Shown: one piece after another, positions 46,014 to 55,043 of the stretch
Layout: every line of letters starts with the position of its first letter
How positions within the stretch are numbered: position 1 is the first letter of the stretch
NCBI RefSeq assembly: GCF_027409185.1
Contig: NC_084478.1
Location: 79,591,624 to 79,655,623, forward strand
Direction of reading: 5' to 3'
DNA: 64,000 nucleotides
DNA from: Cynocephalus volans
Lineage: Eukaryota > Chordata > Mammalia > Dermoptera > Cynocephalidae
Notes under the pieces: model-generated
What the model was told of the DNA's origin: nothing
Seen by the model: only the letters and a program-made list of their open reading frames with translations
The model's database searches: none
Translations under genes and position numbers: made by a program

Positions 46014-47369
46014 TTTTAAGTTTATTTATTATTGGTTTTTTTTTTTTTTTTTTTTTTACATTCTAAGATGTTATGGAGTAGTTGGGGGGAAGGGAGAGAG
46101 GGGAAAGGGGAAGGAAATAAGGTGGGAGGAGGAATGAGGGGAGCGTGGTTGAGGCCTGTGGCACCCCCTTCATTACTGTATGGGAGACTAGGGGGCTTCC
46201 AGCGGTGGCTTGGTGATTGTTGTTGGGGTGGTTGCAGTGTTGGGGGGCTCATGGCCAAGGCCTTCGGCCCCCCCACTGCCTTGGCTTGGAAGCCTGGGGC
46301 ACTTCCTGTGGTGGCTCCGTAGTCATTGCTAGGCTGGTTGCAGGTGTTGAGGAGGCAAGGCCGAGGCCCCCACTCCTTTCCCCTCCCTGGCTTGGGAGCC
46401 AAGGGGGCTTCCGGTCCTTCTAGGCTCTTTGGTGATGTTAGACCTTTAGTAGTTAATATCAAACTTTGCCTCTGCTCTGTGGGCATTTTGATTTTTCTTT
46501 CAGTTCTATGTTGGATTATTCGCTGTTCCCACCACTTAAACTGTGCACTGCAATGAATCTGCTGTCCTCTACTTACTTCTAAAATGGGGGAACTTCCTGT
46601 GGGGACCAGCACTTGAGTCCTGTGGTTGAGATAAATTGCTGCTTTGCACTGATTCCCTGGGGAGGGTTTTTTGTGCGGCTCAGGTTTTAATGGATGACCT
46701 TGCAAGAACTTCTGGGTCTTGTGAGATCCAGTATACCTGGGTTGGTTGGAAACATTGGTCTGGGCCTGAGACTTTTCAGCAAACTGTACCTCCTGCAGAT
46801 CTGTATTCCTGACCAGTCTCCACTGAGTGGTCCTGTACTGATTGGGGGGCAGATCAGCCAACCATGCTGTGCCCCAATGTTTCTCCAGTGGGCCCATCTC
46901 CCCCACCACCCACACCCCAAACACTTCCCATGGGATGGGCTGTGTCCCTTGTGATGACTCACCAGCCTCTGAGTGGCTCCTTTTTTCAGTTGTTGTGGCC
47001 CCTCACTCCTACATGGGTCCACAGGAACCCTGTTAGTGGTCTTGCTGGCCTGGGGCCACCAAGGTCCTCTTCTCCCCTGCCACCTCCAAGCAACTTTATA
47101 GGAAGGGCACAGCAGCAGCTTTTGCCAGTTCTTGCTCCATGCGCTCACCAGCTCCAGCCTTAAGGCAACCAGGATTCCAAATGGTGGGAGCGATCCTTTC
47201 TTTCTTTCATCATGGCTTCTCCTGCCTTCATGAACTCCATAGGTCTCTCCTCCTCATCCCCTCAGCTCTAGTGGCCCCAGCTTGGCTGTCATTGCTTTTT
47301 AATAGTTGTAAATCGGTTGATTTGTGCAAGAGAGTGACTGTCTATTCTGCCATCTTGACCAGAAGTGCC
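46014..47369 (-). mobile_element. composite L1-derived VNTR element, copy 2 (short form)
   Basis: Minus-strand copy flanked by the perfect duplication 'gatgctctttct' (46002-46013 and 47370-47381). The 5' end (reverse of 47369: 'cttctggtcaagatggcaga') and leader align with copy 1, then come about 2-3 VNTR units and the C/T-rich tract. The element then stops at 'cttagaatgt' with a 22-nt A-run (46057-46036 on the minus strand). Copy 1 continues past this point with 'cttagaatataaaaacagat'. So copy 2 lacks the second leader part, the ORF2 segment and the L1 3' end. A 300-codon frame (46924-46022) runs through it into the tail. Confidence 0.85.
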
Positions 47370-47707
47370 GATGCTCTTTCTGAAAGCATTTTGCAAGCAA
47401 TTATACTATTAATGTGTTGTGTCTTCAAGGAAGTTCATGAAAGGAAATGAAAGGAACTCTGACAAGTACAGGTTCCTAATAACTTTGAGTTCATACAACT
47501 GGACTGAATTTCCAAAATTCTGATGAAGAAATGATGGGTTTCTGAAACTGCTAACCAAGGTCAAACAAAGTAAGAATTAATTACATGGGACTGAATGAAC
47601 TGATGAGGAATTACAGGTTTTTATGGGTAATTTTGAAATACTGCTGGTTCTTTTAATGTTTTCTTTTCCAGATTTAAGAAAACTTTTTAAGCTATAGCAA
47701 TTTTCTT

Positions 47708-47804
47708 TTTTTTTTATGACTGGCCACCATAGGGATGGGATCCAAACCTAATGGACCTTGGTGTGGTCAGCACTGCACTCTGACTGAACTAACAGGCGAA
47801 CCCT
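47708..47804 (-). mobile_element. tRNA-Ile-derived SINE, decayed monomer
   Basis: T-run, then 'tgactggccaccatagggat', 'ggaccttggtgtggtcagca' and 'actgaactaacaggcgaacc'. The flank 'agcaattt' on both sides suggests a short duplication. Confidence 0.82.
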
Positions 47805-48197
47805 GCCACAGCAATTTGATAAAGCATACTTTTGTAAACAGAAATTGAAACATTTGCTTTTCCTCTCTACCCCAAACCTCTAAAATTTGAATAAACTATT
47901 CATGAGTATTCTTATTTTTATGACAATATGGTTATTTATATAAGTTTAATAAGAATCTGTCCTCTTTAACAGGATACAGTTAGAAACATTGGTTATATTA
48001 CCAAGGCTTTGACTGGAATGTCATATTTGAAAATGTGCATAGAATGCCTTGCTTCAATTCAAGGGTTCACAAGCTTCCACTGAGTCAGTAATAAGTTGTC
48101 ACTTCCTGGCAGGCCCAGGAAACTCGATATTAGGCAAAGTCTAATGTCTATATTGGTTTTACTTCCTAACATAAAGATTTTTAAAAGTCTAATCTGA

Positions 48198-50644
48198 CAA
48201 TGCAACAGCAAATGAAAAAGATTACACCATGATCAAGTGGGATTCGTCCCAAGGGATGCAAGGATAGTTCAACATATGCAAATCAATAAATGTGATATAC
48301 CACATCAACAGAATCAAAGACAAAAACCATATAATTACCTCAAAAGATGCAGAAAAAGCATTTGACAAAATTTAGCATCCACTCATGATACTCTCAACAA
48401 ATTAGGTATGGAAGGAAAGTATCTCAACACAATAAAAGCCATAATGACAAACCCACCACGAATATCATCCTGAATGGGGAAAAGCTGAAAGCTTTTCCTT
48501 TAAGAATAGGAAAAAGACAAGGATGCCCACTCCTACACTCCTATTCAACACAGTATTGGAAGTATGAGCCAGAGCAATCAGGCAAGAGGAAGAAATAAAG
48601 GGCATCCAAATTGGAAAAGACGAAGTCAAACTCTCTGTTTGCAGATGGAATGATCCTATATATATAGAAAAACCTATAAGACTTACCAAAAACCTCCTAG
48701 AGCTAATGAATGAATTCAGTAAATTTGTAGGATACAAAATCAATACACAAAAATAAGTAGCATTTTTATACACCAACAACAAACAAGCAGAAAAGGAAAT
48801 TAAGAAAGCAAGCTCATTTACAATAGCTACTAAAAGAATAAAATACCTAGGAATAAATTAACCAAAGAGGTGAAAGATCTCTACAATGACAAGTACAAAA
48901 TGTTGCTGAAAGTAATTAAAGAGGACACCAAAAGATGGAAAGACATTCCATGTTCATGGGTTGGAAGAATTAATGTTGTGAAAATGTCCATAGTACCCAA
49001 AGCAATCTACCCATTCAATGCAATCCCCATCAAAATACCAATGACATTCTTCACAGAAACAGAAAAAACAATCCTAAAATTCATATGGAACAACAAAAGA
49101 CCCAGATAGCCAAAACAATCCTGAGCAAAAAAAATAAATAAATAAAGCTGGAGGCACAACAACCTGACTTCAAACTATTCTACAAAGTTATATAACCAAA
49201 ATAGCATGGTACTGGCATAAATACAGACACACAGACCAATGGAACAGAATAGAGAACCCAGAAATCAACCCAGATACTTACAGCCAACTGATCTTTGACA
49301 AAGACAAGAACACACATTGGGGAAAGGACACCCTCTTCAATAAATGGTGCTGAGAAAACAGGACATCCATGTGGAGAAGAATGAAACTAGACCCATACAT
49401 CTCACTGTATACCAAAATCAACTCAAAATGGATTAAAGAGTTAGATATAAGACCTGAAGCTATAAAACCCCTAAAAGAAAGCATACAGGAAACACTTCAG
49501 GATGTAGGACTGGGCAAAGACTTTATGAATAAGACCCCAAAACACAGGCAACAAAAGGAAAAATAAACAAATGTGATTGTATCAAACTAAAAATCTTCTG
49601 CACAGCAAAGGAAACAATCAACAGAAGGAAAAGATAGCCTACAGAATGGGGGGGAATATTTGCAAACTATACATCCAAGAAGGGATTAATATGCAGAATA
49701 TACAAGGAACTAGACTTAACAGCAAAAAAATAATCCAATTAAAAAATGGGCAAAGGAGCTGAATAGATATTTCTCAAAAGAAGATATACAAGTGGCAAAA
49801 AGTATATGAAAAAATTCTTAGCATCACTAACCATCAGGATGCAAATCAAAACCACATTGAGACATCACCTCACCCAGTTAGATTGGCTATTATCAAAAAG
49901 ACAGAGAATAACAAATGCTGGCGAAGATGTGGGAAAAAGGGAACCCTCCTACACTGTCATCGGGACTGTAAATTAGTGCAGCCAGTATGGAAAACAATAT
50001 GGGGGTTTCCCAAACAACTACAGATCGAACTGCCATACAATACGGCAATCCCACTTCTGGGTATATACCCAAAGAAATGGAAATCATCATGTCAAAGGGA
50101 CACCTGCACTCCCATATTTATTGCAGCTCTATTTATAATATCCCAAGTTATGGAACCAACCTAAATGTCCATCAACAGATGAATAGATAAGGAAAATGTG
50201 GTATATATACACCATGGTATACTACTCAGCCACAAAAAAAGAATGAAATTCTGCCATTCGCATCTACATTGATGAGCTTGGAGAAAATTATGTGAAGTAA
50301 AACAAGCCAGGCACAGAAAGAGGAATAACTCATGCCCTAATTCATAAGTGGGAGCTAAAAAAAGAAAGAAAGAACAATCACAATAATGTACTCAACTCTT
50401 AGAAGAAGAGAGGACAGCTGTGGTTACTAGCAGTGGGAAATGGAGAGGGGGAGACTAGTGAGAAATTGGTTTAATGGACAGAAGGAATGATTACGTTTTA
50501 TAATGATGAACATGCTAATTATCCTGATTTGATCATCACACATTTTACACAGGTATTGATATTCAACCCTGTACCCCACAAATATGCTTAGTCAATATTT
50601 TTCAATAAAAAAATAAATAAATGCAAAATTTCAGCAAAATAAAA
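48198..50644 (+). mobile_element. 5'-truncated L1 (ORF2 RT to 3' end)
   Basis: Sense L1 starting in the reverse-transcriptase region ('accatgatcaagtgggattc'), passing 'gatggaaagacattccatgt' and 'aatggaacagaatagagaac' to a 3' UTR ending 'tttttcaataaaaaaataaa'. Flanked by 'aaaagtctaatctga' / 'aaaagtcttatctga' (48183-48197 and 50645-50659). The ORF2 frame is broken many times. Beyond the poly(A) signal there is 'tgcaaaatttcagcaaaat' and a second A-run before the duplication. Inserted in ERV DNA. Confidence 0.9.
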
Positions 50645-51090
50645 AAAAGTCTTATCTGATATTCCTTGCCAAAATTTCCAGCAAAACAAATTTAAAAGAA
50701 GCCTATGTCATTATTCCTGCTGCATTTATGTAAATAACCAGACAAATTGGTCTCACCATGATTATTCTTAGTAGAAGTGGGGGGTGAGTGTAGAGAGAAA
50801 GAGAAAAATTTATGTTTCAAGAGAAAACTATAGTACACCTGTTATTAGATTGTAGCCCTGTTTACTGTTTTCTTTAGTTTTTTTATTTACTTGTAGACTG
50901 GACTGGATTCTGAATTATTCCAGTTTTCTCTAATATCTGGCTACAACTTTCTAAGAACAAGAACTGTTCTGTTCCTGAAGACCTCTAAGCTGAAGGTGGA
51001 TGACTTGATGTAGATTTCAAGGGACAAGTCTTATGCTTGATGTGTTGGCCATGCATAGCTCACCAAAAATGCCTAACGCCATAACCAGAG

Positions 51091-51498
51091 TGTATTAGTC
51101 CGTTATGTGTTGCTATAACAGAAATACCTGAGACTGGGTAATTTATAAAGAACAGAGGTTTATTTGGCTTATGATTCTGGGACAGCTGCATCTGGCACGG
51201 GCCTCAGGCTGCTTCTACTCATGGTGGAAAGTGGCAGGCAGCCAGCAGGTACAAGAAGATCACATGGCGAGAGGAAGCAAGAGAGCGAGAGAGAAGGTGC
51301 CAGGGTCTTCTTAAACAACCAGCTCTCCCAGGAACAAATAGAGCAAGAACTCACTCATTACCCCTCCTCCCCCTGGGAGAGCATTAATCCATTCATGAGA
51401 GATCTGCCCCCATGACTCAAACAGCTTCCAACACTGCCACATTGGGGATCAAATTTCCACATGAGTTTTGGAGGGGACAACACATCCAAACTCCATCA
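51091..51498 (-). mobile_element. MaLR solo LTR, younger subtype
   Basis: 'tgtattagtccgttatgtgt' to 'catccaaactccatca' with the perfect duplication 'cagag' (51086-51090 and 51499-51503). Very close to the LTR at 33808-34222. Being inside the ERV block, it is younger than that insertion. Confidence 0.9.
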
Positions 51499-51707
51499 CA
51501 GAGACATTCAAACTGCAAACTAGGATAAGAAGTTGCTGTGGACAGCTTTTCCCCACAATCTTTGGAACAAGACTTCCAACTAAAATGAAATTCTTACCCC
51601 TCTTAATTTTTCTTTATTTATGCCTTCTTTCACTTGGCAGGATGATGCTGTAGTGAAAACCTCAAACCCAGTAGCTTCCGTGGGTAACCTGCAAATTATC
51701 ACTCCTT

Positions 51708-51785
51708 GGGCTGGCTGGTTAGCTCAGTTGGTTAGAGAGCAGCCTTGTAACAGATCCCATACCAGCCAGCCACCAAAAAAAAAAA
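51708..51785 (+). mobile_element. tRNA-Ile-derived SINE, internally deleted
   Basis: 'gggctggctggttagctcag' and 'agagagcagccttgtaac' are joined to 'agatcccataccagccagcc', losing the anticodon-arm to B-box segment; then poly(A). Confidence 0.85.
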
Positions 51786-52503
51786 GGGAAGAACAAATTG
51801 TTGCTTCCTGCTTCCACCTAGTCATAGGATGCTAGATTACCTACTAACTGAACAGGTAGGAGTCTGTGCAATTGCTAATACTTCTTGTTGCACATAGATA
51901 AATACATCCACTATTGTAGACACTCAGTTACAAAAAAAATTAATGAACAGGCTACTTGGTTAAGATGTGTAGATACCTTATCTGCCTATTCAATTTTAGT
52001 TGGTTTGGTTCATGGGGACCCTGGCTAAGGAGCATACTCCATAGCTTGGTATTTTCCTCCTGATACTCACTATATTCTCCCAAAAGTTTTAAGTGTTTTT
52101 GTACAACCATCCATGGAACATCAAATGGTCTTTTGTGAAATGGTCAAACGGGCTGGAACAACAAAACTCCAAAGAAATGCACATTAATGAGGATGCCTTA
52201 ACCTATGAATGACATGCTGAGACTGGGAACCCAGAATGATGGTAACTGGGAGTGGTGCTGATGCCCTAAGTTTTGGTCATGCTCTCACCTAGGTGACAGC
52301 ATGACTGAAAGGGGAGATTATTAAATAAAAATTATAGGAAGCCATTGTTTTGGTCTGAGTTCTTGTACTAGGCCCCAAAAGACCAGACTAAAAATCAAAA
52401 TGGAGTCACTCCTGCTAAGTTCCACTTCACTTAGGTTGTGGTCTGACCTTCTTAGAAATCAGGAGGGAGAGATAACAGACAATTTCCCAAGCAGACCAGT
52501 TTA

Positions 52504-52580
52504 TTTATTTATTTTTTGTTCTGTTTTGTTTTGTTTTTTGAGGCTGCGCTCTAACCAACTGAGGCAACCAACCAGCCTCT
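52504..52580 (-). mobile_element. 5'-truncated tRNA-Ile-derived SINE
   Basis: Antisense tail of T-rich simple sequence, then 'gctgcgctctaaccaactga' and 'ggcaaccaaccagcct'. Perfect 15-bp duplication 'aagcagaccagttta' at 52489-52503 and 52581-52595. The central SINE part is deleted. Confidence 0.88.
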
Positions 52581-52608
52581 AAGCAGACCAGTTTAAATCT
52601 TCAATAGA

Positions 52609-54155
52609 GATCCAATCAAGATGGTGGAATAGATGGTCCGCAGCGCCACTCTCTCCCACAAATCAACCCAATTTACAACTTTAAAAATGTAACATCAGCC
52701 AAGCCGGGTCCGCTGGAGCTCAGGGGAAGAGGAGGAGAGACCTATGGAGTTCACAAAGGTGGGAGAAACCACGATTAGAGAAAGAAAAAGCTGCTCTGAG
52801 CATTTCAGGCCGCAGCTGCTTTAAGGCTCGAGCTGATAAGCTCATGGAGCAGGAGCCGGCAGGAGCTGCAGCTGTGCCCTTCAGATGGAGTTACTTGGAG
52901 GCAGCAAGAGAGAAGTGGGCCTTGGCGGCCCTCAGGACAGCAAGACCACTAACAGGGTTCCCGTGGACTCACGCAGGAGCAAGGAGCCAGAACAGCTGAA
53001 AAAAGGGAGCCATTCAGAGGCCGGTGAGTCATCGCAAGGGACCGGCGCAGGGCCCGTCCCATGGGAAGTGTTTGGAGCATGGGTGGTGGGTGAGATGGGA
53101 ACACTAGGAGAACACTGGGACACAGCAAGGACAGCTGATCTGCCCCCCAATCAGCACAGGACCACTTAGAGGAGACTGGTCAGGAATGCAGAATTGCATG
53201 GGGTGCAGTTTGATGAAAAAACTCAAGCCCAGATCAGAGATTCTAAAGAACACAGATCCAGGGACCCGAGGCAAGGAGAAGGGGACTGGACCTCTCTCCC
53301 ACAACCAGGGACACCATGCCAGCACCTCAGGGCCTGCCCAGCCCAGAGGCATGCAGAAGGGGTCTGGACCCTCCTCCCACACCAGGCACAAAACGCCAGC
53401 ACCTCGGGGCCCACCTGGGTACCTGAACCGTGGAGAAGGGGACCAGAACCTCCCCCCACAACCAGGCACACTGTGCCAGTACCTCAGGGCCCACCCAGGG
53501 ACCCAGGACATGGAGAAGGGGACTGGACCCCTCTCCCATAACCAGGCACATGGCGCCAGCACCTTGGTGCCTGCCCAAGGGACCAGAGGCATGGAGAAGG
53601 GAACCAAACATACCCCACAACCAGGCATACCACCAGTGCCAAGGAGCATGCCAAAAACAGAACCTCCACGTGGGTGGCCCACCACAGCCACCACAATAAC
53701 CATGACTGCTGCAAAAGCGGCTAGATGCCACAGCCACCACACAGATGGTCTGCCAACCACTAGAGTGCATTCACACAGAAGAGACACCAGCAGAGACAAA
53801 GAAAAGAAGAAGAGGATGTCTCTTTCCACAAAACCCATTTCAGAGTGACAGAAGCAGCATCTGCTCTATGATAATATTGGGGGACCCGATCACATCTCTC
53901 AGCATTGGACAGATCATCTAGGCAACAAGTTAACAGAGTAACCATTATTCCTTCAGAAGGAAAGAAGAAATCTAGGGCAATTAGAGGGGGGAGGGGGAGG
54001 GAATGGGGGAAGGGGAGGGATTGGGCAAGGGACATAAAGAATAATTATGATTTGTAACTATATATGCTAGTAATATTGATTTAATCAACATATCTCAATG
54101 TTCAACCCCAAAAATATGTATAATCGATTTTGATTCAATAAATAAAATAAAAAAT
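52609..54155 (+). mobile_element. composite L1-derived VNTR element, copy 3
   Basis: A 1.55-kb insertion into the ERV U3, flanked by 'aaatcttcaataga' (52595-52608 and 54156-54169). Same architecture as copy 1: intact 5' end ('caatcaagatggtggaatag'), leader, VNTR, 'gtgggtggcccaccacagcc' segment, 'agcagcatctgctctatg', the ORF2 endonuclease snippet ('ggacagatcatctaggcaac') and the L1-like 3' end. The VNTR is a different one, and the stretch between leader and VNTR is shorter than in copies 1 and 2. Opposing frames of 220 and 244 codons cross the VNTR but share no domain. Confidence 0.85.
53262..53640 (+). repeat. VNTR of composite copy 3 (about 79-bp units)
   Basis: The landmark 'agaaggggactgga' recurs near 53281, 53359, 53438, 53518 and 53599, a period of 78-81 bp. 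Each unit holds 'acaaccaggcacac', 'gccagcacctcagggc' and a pyrimidine-rich join. The unit is unrelated in length and wording to that of copies 1 and 2. Confidence 0.88.
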
Positions 54156-54352
54156 AAATCTTCAATAGATATGATAATAAAGTTCACTCTGCTTTAATCC
54201 TTACACAAAAGAGCCTGAAGTAAACTGATGTTTACTAGTCAGTTATTTTTCTATTCTGTTACCCTGTCCCCCCACCTTACAAGGAAAGTAACTTTGAAAT
54301 GACCAAACTGCTTTTTGTTCTTTGTTTCTGCTTTCTTCAGCCTTTTTCTGTC

Positions 54353-54360
54353 TATAAAAT
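54353..54360 (+). promoter_or_regulatory. ERV U3 TATA box
   Basis: 'tataaaat', about 32 nt before the point where the 5' R copy begins by alignment. This spacing supports a transcript origin for the 5' end of the ERV block. Confidence 0.65.
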
Positions 54361-54464
54361 CGGTCTCTTCTGCTCAGCTCATTGCATCACTTATTATATT
54401 TTATGGAATAATGTGTTGCCTGATTCTAGAATCACAATAAAGCGAATTGAGATCTTTAAAAAAT

Positions 54465-54935
54465 GTTCAATGTATTCCATAATTTTCATTTTGATCTCTT
54501 TGATGTCAAAGAAGTGTTTCTTTTAGATTTTTTTTTTTTTTTTTTTTTTTGTGACGGGTAAGGGGATGGGAACCCTTGGCTTGGTGTCGCTCGCACCTCG
54601 CTCAGCCAGTGAGCGCACCGGCCATCCCTATATAGGATCTGAACCTCCCAGCACCGCTGAGCTCCCAGCGCCGCACTCTCCCGAGTGAGCCACGGGTTCA
54701 GCCCTCTTTTAGATTTCTAACAGTGGGGATTTTCTAATCATCTTTCTGTTGTTGCTTTCTTGTTTTAATTCTTCTTTGTTTAGATAACATACTTTGTATG
54801 ATTTCAATCCTTTGAAATTTGTTGAAACTTGCTTTTTAGGTCAGCATATTTTGGTAAATGTTACAAGTGCACTTGACAAGAATGTGTATTCTATAGTTGA
54901 CAGGTCTATTATTCTACATATGTATCAATTAGGAG
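54465..54935 (-). mobile_element. L1 ORF2 fragment, antisense (continues 36475-37550)
   Basis: 'aatgtattccataattttca', 'ttcttgttttaattcttctt', 'acatactttgtatgatttca', 'gtgcacttgacaagaatgtg' continue antisense ORF2 upstream of the part seen at 37550. Split again by a SINE at 54541. Confidence 0.8.
54541..54704 (-). mobile_element. dimeric SINE, hybrid of two subfamilies
   Basis: Antisense. The 3' half is of the plain 'gggtaaggggatgggaaccc' type while the 5' half has the GC-rich 'gagctcccagcgccgcactc' block. Duplication 'tcttttagattt' at 54529-54540 and 54705-54716. Confidence 0.92.
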
Positions 54936-54942
54936 TGGAATG

Positions 54943-55043
54943 GGCTGGCAGGTTAGCTCAGTTGCTTAGAGAGTCGTGTTTACAATGCTAAGATCAAGGG
55001 TTTGGATCCCCACACAGGCCAGCCGCCAAAAAAAAAAAAAAAA
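54943..55043 (+). mobile_element. tRNA-Ile-derived SINE, monomer
   Basis: 'gggctggcaggttagctcag', 'gatcaagggtttggatcccc', 'aggccagccgcc' and a poly(A) tail. Confidence 0.88.

Larger units (their letters stand above)
50660..52304 (+). pseudogene. ERV env remnant
   Basis: Decayed env-like sequence. A signal-like hydrophobic stretch lies near 51580-51640. A CX6CC transmembrane-subunit motif (codons 51865-51891) is typical of gammaretroviral-type envelopes. Stop codons, a MaLR LTR (51091-51498) and a SINE (51708) interrupt it. No intact protein is possible. Confidence 0.55.
52305..54457 (+). mobile_element. 3' LTR (U3-R) of the ERV, with two insertions
   Basis: U3 begins near 'tgactgaaaggggagattat'. 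It is interrupted by a SINE (52504-52580) and composite copy 3 (52609-54155), and resumes at 'tgataataaagttcactctg'. TATA box 'tataaaat' at 54353-54360, cap site expected near 54385, AATAAA at 54436-54441, A-run from 54458. U5 is absent here but present in the 5' copy at 37551. Confidence 0.75.
37551..54464 (+). mobile_element. processed (L1-mobilised) ERV copy, heavily interrupted
   Basis: Starts with LTR R-U5 only (37551 to about 37658: 'aataacgtgttgcctgattc', AATAAA, then U5 ending '..tcctctgaca' before a presumptive primer-binding site near 37659). It ends with U3-R only (about 52305-54457) plus a short A-run at 54458-54463. The 5' end corresponds to a point about 32 nt after the TATA box (54353) in the 3' copy, i.e. 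the cap site. Flanks 'gttcaatatattcc' (37537-37550) and 'gttcaatgtattcc' (54465-54478) are a 14-bp L1-style duplication rather than the 4-6 bp of retroviral integration. This is the layout known for processed HERV-W copies. Class I (gamma-like) by its env motif. All genes are broken. Confidence 0.75.

Noticed and set aside
46022-46924. A 300-codon protein-coding gene
   Set aside because: It lies wholly in composite copy 2 and runs into the poly(A) tail; sibling copies have a shift and a stop in the same frame.
53104-53848. Genes of 244 (minus) and 220 (plus) codons
   Set aside because: They overlap head to head across a GC-rich VNTR, which naturally lacks stop codons; there is no domain.
37551-54464. 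Ordinary integrated provirus with two LTRs
   Set aside because: The two terminal repeats are complementary partial forms (R-U5 and U3-R plus A-run) with a 14-bp duplication, not full LTRs with a 4-6 bp duplication.
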